Source: Allocatelliglobosispora scoriae (GTDB lineage Bacteria > Actinomycetota > Actinomycetes > Mycobacteriales > Micromonosporaceae). From it: a stretch of 64,000 nt of DNA. The position numbers and the translations under genes were made by a program. Under the pieces are notes generated by a model. It was not told the origin of the DNA. It saw nothing but the letters and a program-made list of their open reading frames with translations, and ran no database searches. The DNA is taken from positions 1,612,001 to 1,676,000 of the forward strand of contig NZ_JACHMN010000003.1 in NCBI RefSeq assembly GCF_014204945.1, read 5' to 3'. Shown here piece by piece: positions 50,644 through 59,900 of this stretch (the stretch's first letter is position 1; each line of letters starts with the position of its first letter).

Positions 50644-50789
50644 TGTCGGGAGAGGCCGGGGATCCCGGCTAAGACCAGGCGCGCAGCTCGATCCGATCCC
50701 GGGCGGGCAGGCAACGACCGCTGCGCCCGCGGCGTACCCCCGGATTGCCGGTTTTCGTCAGCGCCGCCGCCCGCGCGTGACGGCCGGGC

Positions 50790-51287
50790 TCACCGCTCCC
50801 GGCTCGCGATCGCCTGCTCCGCCGCCGCGACCACCACCGGGTCGGCACAGCCGCGCGCGAACCCGGCGATGCGGCGGCGGATGTCGCGGCCGAGGAGCCA
50901 GACGCCGATCCGGTCGGCGATCGGGCGGATGAACGCGGGACGGCAGCGGAAGTTGTAACGCCAGGTCGCCACGGTGTGCCGGGGGTCGTCGGCGGGGGCG
51001 AACCGCCAGCCGCCGCCCATCATCTCGAAGAACCACGGCCCGCGGACCATCTTCATGCCGACGTTGCTCGGCGGGTTGTAGGAGACGTACTCGCTGATCA
51101 TCGACAGCCCGTGCCGGGACCGGGTGAAGGTCTGCACGCCCTTGCCGGGCGCGGTGGCGCCGTCGGTGAAGTGCTGCTCCCGGATGAAGGGGTCCCAGCG
51201 GTAGCGGACGGCACCGGTGGTCTGCGACACCGCGAACGCGACATCCTGGGGGATCGGCACGGTGACGACTGCTTCGACGACGGGCAT
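50790..51287 (-). CDS. SRPBCC family protein
   Basis: A protein of about 165 residues of the SRPBCC/START-like fold. It opens with VEAVVTVPIPQDVAFAVSQTTGAVRYRWDPFI and has the central strands FTRSRHGLSMISEYVSY and HTVATWRYNF. A C-terminal arginine-rich helix (LLGRDIRRRIAGFARG) resembles polyketide cyclase/dehydrase proteins. The ligand is unknown. The ATG at 51287 is used; a GTG at 51305 is in frame. It is not related closely to the SRPBCC protein near the left edge. Neighbours give no clue to its role. Confidence 0.85.
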   Translation of the reverse strand: MPVVEAVVTVPIPQDVAFAVSQTTGAVRYRWDPFIREQHFTDGATAPGKGVQTFTRSRHGLSMISEYVSYNPPSNVGMKMVRGPWFFEMMGGGWRFAPADDPRHTVATWRYNFRCRPAFIRPIADRIGVWLLGRDIRRRIAGFARGCADPVVVAAAEQAIASRER

Positions 51288-51335
51288 GGCTTCATCGTCC
51301 CGCACCGGCGGCGAGCCCGCTCACCCGGTGGGAGT

Positions 51336-51367
51336 GCGCCCCGCCCACTCGTAGGCGGACGGGGCGC
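51336..51367 (-). terminator. terminator of the coiled-coil protein gene
   Basis: GCGCCCCG (51336-51343) pairs with CGGGGCGC (51360-51367), with further GCC/GGC pairing in the loop. It ends 6 bp beyond the stop codon. Confidence 0.55.
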
Positions 51368-51373
51368 TCGTCG

Positions 51374-52993
51374 TCACTCCGCGTCGGCGGAGACCTTCTC
51401 CTGCTGCGGTGCCCGCTGGGCCGGGATGGACGCCTCGGCCTCGCGCGGGAAGTGGCCGTTGCCGCCGGTCGGTGCCTCACGCTCCGCGGCTGCCCGCTCG
51501 CCGTCGGCCCGCGCCTCGGCCTGCTCGCGGGCCGCCTGCTCCCGGATCGCGGCGAGCTGCCGGGCGGCGTGCTCGCGGGTGAGCTGCTCCCGCGTGTGGT
51601 GGTCCTGGGCGGCGTGGTCGTGCGGGGCGCGGTCCTGCGGAGCCTGCGCCTGCACGGGGTGCGGCTGAGCGGGGTGCGGCTGGGTGGGCTGCTCCCGGGG
51701 AGCCTGCTCCTGAGCGGACTGGCGCTCCTGGGCCGCGACGGCGGCGACCTGCTCGCGGGCGGCCCGCTCGCCGTCGGCGTGCTCCCGGGCGGCGTTCTCG
51801 CGGGCTGTGTGCTGCTCGCCGCCCTGGCCGACCACGGCCTGCTCGCCGGTCTCGTCGGGGCGCCCGCCGGACCTGGTCGACATGACGCGCGGGTATTCGC
51901 CGGTCTGGGCGTTGCCCGAGGCGGCGGCCATCACCGCGGCGGCGGCGAGGGTGGCGACCCGCTCCGCCTCGCGCTGCACCCGGGCCCGGACGTCCTTGGC
52001 GTGGCGCTCGGCCGAGTCGGCCTCGTGCCGTGCCTCGTCGAGCCGGTGCAGCTCCACCTCGAGCTGCTTGCTGATCTCCGCGTGCCGCTGCTGGAGCTGC
52101 TCCAGGTCGCGCTCCGCGGTCGATCCGTCCTGGCGCGTCTGCGCGAGCTGCTGCTGCGCCGCTTCCACATCGGCCTGGAGCTGGGCCATCGCCTGGCGCC
52201 GGGACTGGATCTCCTGCTGCACGACCGTGAGCTGCTGCTGGTGGGAGGCGGTCTGCTCCTCGGCCCGGCGGCGCATGTCCGCGGAGTAGCGCTGCGCCTC
52301 GGCGTGCAGGGAGGCGTTCTTCTGCTCGGTGGAGCTGCGCTGCTGGGCCAGCTCGCGCTCGGCGGCGGTGCGCCGCTCGCCCATCTCCTTCTCGACGCTC
52401 GCCTTCCACTGGGCGAGCCCCTCCTGGGCCTTCACCCGGGCGTCCTCGATCTCCTGCTGGAGCTTGACGCGCGCCGCCTCGACCATCGCCTCGGTCTCGG
52501 CCTTGGCCTCCTCGGCCTCCTTGGCGCTCTGCTCGCTGACCCGCTGGGCCTCTTGCTGGGCTTGCTCGTGAGCGGCCTCGCCCTCGGCCCTGACCTTCTC
52601 GGCCTGCTCCTGCGCGGCGGCGAGGGCCTTCTCCGCCTCGCTCTGCAATCCGGTGACGTGCTGGGCGGCGGCGGTGGTGATCGCGTCGGCCTGCTTCTCG
52701 GCGAGGGCGAGGATCTGGTCCACCATCGGGCCGAGGTGGCGGAAGGAGGCGCGGTCGATCTGCGGCGGGCGCTGGCGCAGCTCGCCGAGCTCGCCCTGGA
52801 GCTGGTGCAGGTGGCCGTTCAGGTCCTTGATCTTGCGGATGGCCCGCTCGCGCTCGTTGGCGAGCGCTGAGAGCTCGCTCTCCTGCACGGCGAGGAAATG
52901 ATCCACCTGCCGTTTGTCATAGCCGCGCATGGCGACATCAAAGCTCGGCCGCGCTTTGTCGTCGCGCTGTGCCATCTCCTCGGCGTTGGACAT
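51374..52993 (-). CDS. DivIVA-like long coiled-coil protein
   Basis: A 539-residue protein with a short DivIVA-type N-terminal motif (FDVAMRGYDKRQVDHFLAVQESEL). A coiled coil of about 300 residues follows, rich in Glu, Gln, Ala and Lys (about 40-350). The final 190 residues are a disordered, repetitive Gln/His/Pro/Arg-rich tail with many REQAAREQ-like and QPHPAQPHP repeats. The plan resembles the cytoskeletal proteins FilP/Scy of streptomycetes, which act in polar growth. A polarity or filament role is plausible but not shown. Start ATG at 52993 has GGAGG 7 nt upstream. The intergenic region upstream holds a small palindrome (AACGTACGTT, 53109-53118). Confidence 0.82.
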   Translation of the reverse strand: MSNAEEMAQRDDKARPSFDVAMRGYDKRQVDHFLAVQESELSALANERERAIRKIKDLNGHLHQLQGELGELRQRPPQIDRASFRHLGPMVDQILALAEKQADAITTAAAQHVTGLQSEAEKALAAAQEQAEKVRAEGEAAHEQAQQEAQRVSEQSAKEAEEAKAETEAMVEAARVKLQQEIEDARVKAQEGLAQWKASVEKEMGERRTAAERELAQQRSSTEQKNASLHAEAQRYSADMRRRAEEQTASHQQQLTVVQQEIQSRRQAMAQLQADVEAAQQQLAQTRQDGSTAERDLEQLQQRHAEISKQLEVELHRLDEARHEADSAERHAKDVRARVQREAERVATLAAAAVMAAASGNAQTGEYPRVMSTRSGGRPDETGEQAVVGQGGEQHTARENAAREHADGERAAREQVAAVAAQERQSAQEQAPREQPTQPHPAQPHPVQAQAPQDRAPHDHAAQDHHTREQLTREHAARQLAAIREQAAREQAEARADGERAAAEREAPTGGNGHFPREAEASIPAQRAPQQEKVSADAE

Positions 52994-53179
52994 GGGCCAT
53001 CCTCCATACGATCGCGAGTGCGCGGCCGACGGACTCTACCGCCCGCCTGCACAATCGCAGAGGCTACCGCTGTCCTCGCTCGACGTCACTCCGCCCTAGG
53101 TACCAGTTAACGTACGTTCACCTATCGGCAGCAAGATCACTTATCGCATGAGTGGGCTGAACAGTGGATATTTCACTCG

Positions 53180-56100
53180 TTAGCCTGCCAGGTGGCCCCA
53201 CTCGCCCTCGATCAGCGGCCAGGGACCGCGTGCTGCGACGACGCCGTCGATGAGGACGAGCACCGTGTCGGCCTGCGCCAGCGCCGCCCGCTTCGACGTC
53301 GAACCGATCACGGTCACGCCGCGCTCGCGCAGCGCGCGCCACAGGGCCAGCTCCGTCGTCACGTCCAGCGCCGAGGAGATGTCGTCCGCGACGAGCAGCT
53401 CGGTACGCGGTGCCAGCGCCCGGGCGAGGGCGAGGCGCTGCAGCTGCCCGCCGGAGAGCCGGGTGCCCTTGTGCCCGATGACGAGGCCGAGCCCCGACCC
53501 GGTCGCCGCGAGATCGTGTTCGAGCTGCGCCGTCGCGACCGCCGCGTGCGGCTCGACGTCGTGGCCGAGCTGGATGTTGTCGGCGACCGAACCGGAGAAG
53601 ACCCGGGGCAGCTGCGCGACGTAGCCGACCTGGTTGGGCCGCAGGAAGACCTCCGGCTCGGTGATGGGCTCACCGTTCCAGCGCATCGTGCCGGTGTGGT
53701 GCACGATGCCGGCGAGCGCCCGCAGCAGCGACGACTTGCCCGCGCCGACCGGGCCCAGGACCAGCACCAGCTCGCCCCGGTCGACGGTGAGCCCGATGTC
53801 GCGGGCCGCGACGGTGCCGTCCTCGTGCACCGCGCTGAACCCGTCCAGCTCCAGGCGGCGCAGCGGTTCCCGGGGCGCCGAGACCGGTGCGGGCGCCGTA
53901 CCGGCGGAGATGTCGACCCCGTCGACGCTCGCCGAGTAGTCGGCGGAGCCGGTCATCTCCACGGTCCGCCGGGTCCACACCCGGGCCGAGGGCATCTGCG
54001 AGATCAGCGACGCCGTGGTCCACGCGAACCACCGAGCGGCACCGAGCGTCGAGACCGTGACCAGGGCCGCACCGGCCGAGAGCGACCCGGCGAGGAAGAG
54101 CGCCCAGGCGCCGATCGGCAGCAGTCCACTGAGGATGGACGGCGTCGACCGGGCCCACACCTGCACGGCGATCTCGCGGCGCTGCCGCTCGCTGCGGTCG
54201 GTGTCCAGGCGGGCCAGGTGCGCGAGGACCGGCTCGGTGGCCCCGGCGAGCTTCACCGTGCGGGCGGCCGTCAGCGACGACACCAGGGCGGTCGCGAAGG
54301 CGGCCCGGGCCGCGACCGTCCCCTTGGCCGAGCGTGCCAGCCGCGGCCCGAACGCCGTCGCGGCGAGCCCGGAGAGCAGCATCGTCCCGGCGAAGAACGC
54401 CGCCGGCACGAACGAGCCGGAGATCGCCGTCATCACCACGATCGTGACGACGCAGGCCGACTGGTCGATCACGTTGTCGGCGAGCATGACGACGCGCTCG
54501 GTGTCGCCGCCCTGCGCCACCACCTCGGCCGGGGTGTGCCCGCTGACCCGGCGCGGGCCGGTCTGCCCGTGCACGAGGCGCAGGCTGATCCGCAGCATCT
54601 GGCGGACCCACCACTCCGGGAACCAGATGCTCGTGTAATAGGGCATCGGTGCCGTGATCAGCAGCGCCGCGACGATCCCGAGCACCGGCCAGAGCAGGCC
54701 GCCGTCGCCGTCGACGAGGTCCGTCCAGAGCCACGGCAGCACCGCGCCGTCGAGGCCGAAGACGACGAGGCCCAGGAAGAGGGCGACCGCGCCGAGGCCG
54801 AAGCGCGGATCGTTGGTGGCGAGGGTGAAGATCTGCCGCAGCGTGCGGGTCCGGGCCGGTGCGGGCAGCGGCGGCGGGTCGGTCTTCGGCGGTGCCGACA
54901 TCGCGACCGCCGCGGCGGGTGCCTGCGGCGCGGCGTCGTCGGCGAGCGCCACCCCGCCACTGCCGCCGGCGGTCACCAGGGCGCCGGACCGCATGCTCGT
55001 GGCGAGCAGCTCGGCGAAGCGCTCGGAGTGGCGCAGCGGGCCGGCCTCCACGACCCGGCCCTCGGCGAGGATCACCACCTCGTCGCAGTGCTGCACGGTG
55101 GAGAGGCGGTGCGCGATGACGATGCCGATCCGGTCGCGCAGCAGCCGCTCGGTGGCGCGCTGCACGCGCGCCTCGGTCAGCGGGTCGAGCCGTGCGGTCG
55201 CCTCGTCGAGGATGACGACGTGCGGGTCCCGGACGAGGATCCGGGCGAAGGCGACGAGCTGCTCCTGCCCGGCGGAGAGCACGTGCCCGCCGTCGCCGAG
55301 CCGGGTCTGCAGGCCCTGCGGCAGGTCGGCCACCCAGTCGCCGAGGTCGAGCTCGTCGAGGGCGGCGGCGGCCCGGTCGAGCAGGGTCGGGTCGAACAGG
55401 GCGATGTTCTCGGCGAGGGTGCCGGCGATGATGTCGGTGCGCTGCGGGACCAGGGCGATCCAGCGGCGCAGCTGCTCGACGTCGAGATCCTCCACGTCGG
55501 TGCCGGCGAGGAAGACCGTGCCGGCGGGGAGCGGCACGGCCCGGGTGAGCACCTTGGCGAGGGTCGACTTGCCGGAGCCGGTGCGGCCGACGAGGGCGTA
55601 GGAACGGCCCCGGGCGAAGGTGAGGCTGACGTCGCGGAGGGCGGCGGGGCGGTCGTCGCGGGTGGCGTACCGGAAGGTCAGACCGCGGACCTCGAGGTCG
55701 CCGTCGACCGGGACCGACCCGCCGGCTGGCTCCTGGGCGGCTTCGCGCAGCAGCAGCACCCGGCTCCACGCGCCGAGGGCGTACTGCAGCTCCGGCACCA
55801 TCCGGCTGAGGTGCTCGACCGTGGCGCCGAAGGCGAGGGCGAGCAGCCAGATCGCGGTGAGGCGGGCGCCGTCGATCCGGCCGGTCCACAGGGCCCAGGC
55901 GCCGCCGATCACGACGAGGGCGATGCCCGCCCGCATCACGCCGGACGCGATGGCGGTGAGCTTCGCCGACTTGCGCCAGACCCGGCGGCCGCGTTGCAGC
56001 ACGACGCTGGAGCGCTGGGCGAACAACCGCAGGACATAGGGCCGGGCGAGGCTGGTGCGCACGTCGTCCTGGCCGTGGATCGACTCCTCCATCACCGCGG

Positions 56101-56650
56101 CGAGGTCGGACCAGGCCTCCTCCTCGGCCATCCGGGCCGGGGCGATCTCCCGGGCCGGTTTGCGCAGCCAGAGCACGAGCAGCACCGAGATGGCGAGCAT
56201 GACGAGGCCGGCCGGCCACCAGACGCCGACCGCGATCACCGTCGACAGGACGCCGATCGCGATCGACTGGGCGATCCGCACGCCCTGGGAGCGGACCGAC
56301 GACGCCACCTGGTAGACGTCGCCGTCGATGCGGTCGAGCAGCTCGCCGACGGGCGTCGTGTCGAGCGCGGTGAGATCCTGGCCGAACGCGACGTGGCAGA
56401 GCTGCCGCCGCACGCGCGCGGACCAGTCCGCGGTGAGCCGGGCCGCGAGCAGGCTCACGGCCAGATCGCTGAGCACCCCCACGATCAACGACCCGGCCAG
56501 TACGCCGAAGAGCACCCCGGACCGGTAGAGCAGCACCGGGCCGGCGAGGGCGGCGGCAGCGGCCTGACCGGCGGCGCCGAGCAGGATCAGCGCGACGATG
56601 AGGTTGGCCCGCCGGGGCGACGCGGACCACAGGTCCCGGAACAATCGCAC
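53180..56650 (-). CDS. fused ABC exporter (TMD-NBD-TMD-NBD) with degenerate second ATPase
   Basis: About 1156 residues joining two half-exporters of the MsbA/TmrAB type. The first half has about six membrane segments, then NBD1 with Walker A GRTGSGKST, signature LSAGQEQLVAFARIL, Walker B VVILDEATARLD and the H-loop IVIAHRLSTV. The second half has Walker A GPVGAGKSS and signature LSGGQLQRLALARAL. However, Walker B reads ELLVADDISSALD, with Asp in place of the catalytic Glu, and the H-loop histidine is absent (VIGSTSKRAAL). It therefore looks asymmetric, with one working hydrolysis site. I chose the GTG at 56650, with GGGGG 7 nt upstream; an ATG at 56704 and a TTG at 56713 are in frame. The substrate is unknown. 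Confidence 0.88.
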   Translation of the reverse strand: MRLFRDLWSASPRRANLIVALILLGAAGQAAAAALAGPVLLYRSGVLFGVLAGSLIVGVLSDLAVSLLAARLTADWSARVRRQLCHVAFGQDLTALDTTPVGELLDRIDGDVYQVASSVRSQGVRIAQSIAIGVLSTVIAVGVWWPAGLVMLAISVLLVLWLRKPAREIAPARMAEEEAWSDLAAVMEESIHGQDDVRTSLARPYVLRLFAQRSSVVLQRGRRVWRKSAKLTAIASGVMRAGIALVVIGGAWALWTGRIDGARLTAIWLLALAFGATVEHLSRMVPELQYALGAWSRVLLLREAAQEPAGGSVPVDGDLEVRGLTFRYATRDDRPAALRDVSLTFARGRSYALVGRTGSGKSTLAKVLTRAVPLPAGTVFLAGTDVEDLDVEQLRRWIALVPQRTDIIAGTLAENIALFDPTLLDRAAAALDELDLGDWVADLPQGLQTRLGDGGHVLSAGQEQLVAFARILVRDPHVVILDEATARLDPLTEARVQRATERLLRDRIGIVIAHRLSTVQHCDEVVILAEGRVVEAGPLRHSERFAELLATSMRSGALVTAGGSGGVALADDAAPQAPAAAVAMSAPPKTDPPPLPAPARTRTLRQIFTLATNDPRFGLGAVALFLGLVVFGLDGAVLPWLWTDLVDGDGGLLWPVLGIVAALLITAPMPYYTSIWFPEWWVRQMLRISLRLVHGQTGPRRVSGHTPAEVVAQGGDTERVVMLADNVIDQSACVVTIVVMTAISGSFVPAAFFAGTMLLSGLAATAFGPRLARSAKGTVAARAAFATALVSSLTAARTVKLAGATEPVLAHLARLDTDRSERQRREIAVQVWARSTPSILSGLLPIGAWALFLAGSLSAGAALVTVSTLGAARWFAWTTASLISQMPSARVWTRRTVEMTGSADYSASVDGVDISAGTAPAPVSAPREPLRRLELDGFSAVHEDGTVAARDIGLTVDRGELVLVLGPVGAGKSSLLRALAGIVHHTGTMRWNGEPITEPEVFLRPNQVGYVAQLPRVFSGSVADNIQLGHDVEPHAAVATAQLEHDLAATGSGLGLVIGHKGTRLSGGQLQRLALARALAPRTELLVADDISSALDVTTELALWRALRERGVTVIGSTSKRAALAQADTVLVLIDGVVAARGPWPLIEGEWGHLAG

Positions 56651-56790
56651 GGCTGAACCCCCGATGTGAGTGGATGTGCTCGCCAGCCTCGCGGAAATGC
56701 GCATTTCGCTCAACGTATTTTCCGGCGGCTTTTGTCCGCTTCATCGCTGTCGGCGGAGCGCAAGCCATCCGGCCCCGATTGCATGTTTCC

Positions 56791-56880
56791 GCAAGATCCT
56801 ACGACGCTGACGATCATCGAAACCTCGCCACCTGCGATGACGCGTCGCCCCCCGGATCGGCCGGGGTAACGCGATCTTGC
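56791..56880. repeat. degenerate palindromic element bounded by GCAAGATC
   Basis: GCAAGATC (56791-56798) and GATCTTGC (56873-56880) are inverted ends. Inside are GACGATCATCG against CGATGACGCGTC and the hairpin CCCCGG/CCGGGG. It lies in the divergent gap (56651-56944) between the ABC exporter and the RHS gene. It shares its ends with the palindromes at 27936 and 41874. No other feature was seen in this gap. Confidence 0.55.
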
Positions 56881-56944
56881 GCAATGTGCCGCCTGTCCCC
56901 ATGATGCGAGCGCTCGAACGGTAATCACGACGGGGGATATGGCG

Positions 56945-59900
56945 ATGCGCGAATCTGCCTCGACCAGCACGGTGGCGACGGGAAAGGCCAGGCCCATCCG
57001 GTGGCTTCGGCGCGTCTCGACCGTGGTCCTGCTCGCCCTCGCCCTCGGGGTCGCCGTCCCGACCGACGTGGTCGCGCCCGCGAGCAGCGAGTTCCCGCTC
57101 TCGTTCGTCGGGACGTGGCTGCGCACGGCGAAGGCGTTCGCGATGCAGACCACCGGCAGCCTGCCGGAGCAGAAGCCGGGACCCTCGGTGAACCGCGGCA
57201 GCTACTCCGACGCCACCGACGCCAAGCGCGGTGCGGGCGCCAAGCAGCGGCCCGTCAAGGGGGCGATCGGCGCCGACTCCGACGCCGCGATCGGTGCCGG
57301 TGGCAAGACCGGCCATCAGCCCGGTCCCTTCGACCGGTCGAAGGCGACGAGGCAGGCGAAGGACGCCACCGCCGGCTCGGACGTGTACAAGAACCCCGAC
57401 GGCAGCTACACCCGCGTCTCCTCCACCGCGCCGGTCAATTACAAGGCCAAGGACGGATCGTGGCGCCCGATCGACCGCTCCCTGGTCCGCGGCGCGGACG
57501 GCCGGCTGCGGCAGAAGGCGAACAGCACCGACATCGCGGTCGCCGGCGACTCCGCGGACGCGGTCCTCGCCTCCGTCGGGATCGACGCGTCGCACTCGAT
57601 CGCCTACGGCCTGCTCGACGCCGCCACGGTGGCGCCGGTGATCGACGGCAACGCCGCGCTCTACCGCGGTGTGTGGCCGGGGGTCGACCTCAAGCTGGAG
57701 GTCACCGGCGAGGCGGTGAAGGAGTCGCTGATCCTGCACTCCGCGGCTGCCGGGTCCACCTTCGACTTCCCGATGCGGACCGAGGGGCTCACCCTCACCG
57801 TGGAGAAGGACGGCTCGATCGCGGCGCGGGACGCCGACGGCAAGATCCGGGCGACGATCCCGGCCGGGTTCATGGTCGACTCCAAGATCGCGCGTCACGG
57901 TGACTTCACCCGCTCCGACGAGGTGCGCTACGAGCTGCGCGACGTCGACGGCGCGCAGGTGCTGCGGGTCCACGCCGACGCCGCCTGGCTCAACGACCCG
58001 GCGCGGGTCTGGCCCGTCACGATCGACCCGACGCTCACGGCGGTCATCGGTTCCGCGGTCGACACCTACGTCCAGTCCGACTCCACGAGCAACCGCGGCG
58101 GTGAGAACAACTTCGCGACCGGCACCTGGAACGGCGGCGGTCAGATGGCGAAGTCGCTGCTCTACTTCCTCAACGTGACGGCGCCCTACGTCGGCAACAC
58201 CATCTCCAAGGCTCAGCTCCGCATGTTCCTGACCTACTCCACGTCGTGCAGCCCGTTCGAGTTCGGCGTCTACGCCGCGGCGTCCAACTGGGGTGTCACC
58301 TCGGTCCAGTGGCCGGGTCCGGGCACCGACCGGCTGCTCGGCAAGTCGGCCCCCGCGCCGGGTTCGGCCTGCACCAACACCGGCGGCAACCGGAACCAGG
58401 GCGTCTGGGTCGACGTCGAGCTGGACCGGTCCGTCATCCAGGCCTGGCTCGCCGACCCCACGACCTACCGGGGGATCGTGCTCGAGGCGGACATGGCCAA
58501 CAGCAGCTCGTGGAAGCGGTTCACCTCGCGTGACTTCTCCATGTCCTACAACCCCGAGCTGCGCCTGTGGTACGCCCCGAACGAGAAGCCCCAGGTCGAC
58601 ATGATGTACCCGCCGGCCGGCTTCGACTCGCCGACGCTGACCCCGACGCTGATCGCCCAGGGCCACGACTCGGACAGCACCGCGGCGAAGTTCACCTACG
58701 AGTTCATCGTCAAGGAGAAGACCGGCGAGGTCGCCAACCAGATCTGGACCTCCGGCAAGATCGTCGAGTCCCGGACGACGATCCCGCCGGGCATCCTGCG
58801 CTGGGGCAACAGCTACCTGTGGACGGTGCGGGTCAACGACTCGCTGCTGGACAGCTCCACGGTCGACTATCCGATCTCGACTCCCGTACCGCAGCCGACC
58901 ATCACCTCCGCGCTGTCCCAGAACGGCGGCAAGGGCTTCGCCGCGAACGTCGGCAACTACACGTCCTCCGCCACCGACGCCGCCGTGCCCACCGTCGGCC
59001 CGCCGCTGATCGTCCAGCGCAGCTACAACAGCCTCGACAGCCGCCCCACCCTCGGCTTCGGCCAGGGCTGGGCCAGCCTCGTCGACATGAAGGTCACCGA
59101 GAACCTCGGTTCGCCGATCAGCCCGCCGACCGTCGCGGTCACCTACCCCGGCGGCAACGAACTCGCCTTCGGCCGCAACGCCGACAACACCTTCACCCCG
59201 CCCGCGGGCCGCTACGCCACGTTGCTGCCGGTGCCCGAGGTCGGAGTCTCGGGCTACCGGCTGGTCGACAAGGACGGCACCACCTACCGCTTCGTCAAGG
59301 CGCTCGGCGGGACCGGCGGGACCGACGCCGTCTACGGCATCAGCTCCATCACCGACGTGCACAACCGCGCGCAGATCTTCACCTACGACGCCGGCAACCG
59401 GATCACCAAGATCGAGGCGGCGTCGAAGCGGGCGCTGTACCTGACCTGGTCGGTGCCGAGCGGTTCCACGTTCGCCCACGTCAACACGGTGAAGACCGAC
59501 CAGCTCACCGTCGGTGACGACGCCAGCCGCTCCGTCTGGACCTACGCCTACACCGCCGACCGGCTCACCTCGGTCTGCGCACCCGCGTCGACCGGCTGCA
59601 CGACCTACACCTATGACGCGGTCGGCAAGTCGCCCTACCGCGCCACGGTGATGAACCTCGGCCCGTCCGGCTACTGGCGGCCCGGTGCCTCGACGGCGGT
59701 CGCCAACGACGAGGTGAGCACCGGCAACACGACGATGAGCAGCTCGGTCACGTCGGTGACCGGCCCGCTGGCGGCATCCGGGGCGAAGGCGGCCGGATTC
59801 AACGGCACCAACGTGATGTACCTGCCCCCGAACCTCGCCGCCGACTCTCCCCAGCGCGCGATCAGCCTGTGGTTCCAGGTGCCCAACGGGTCCACCACGG

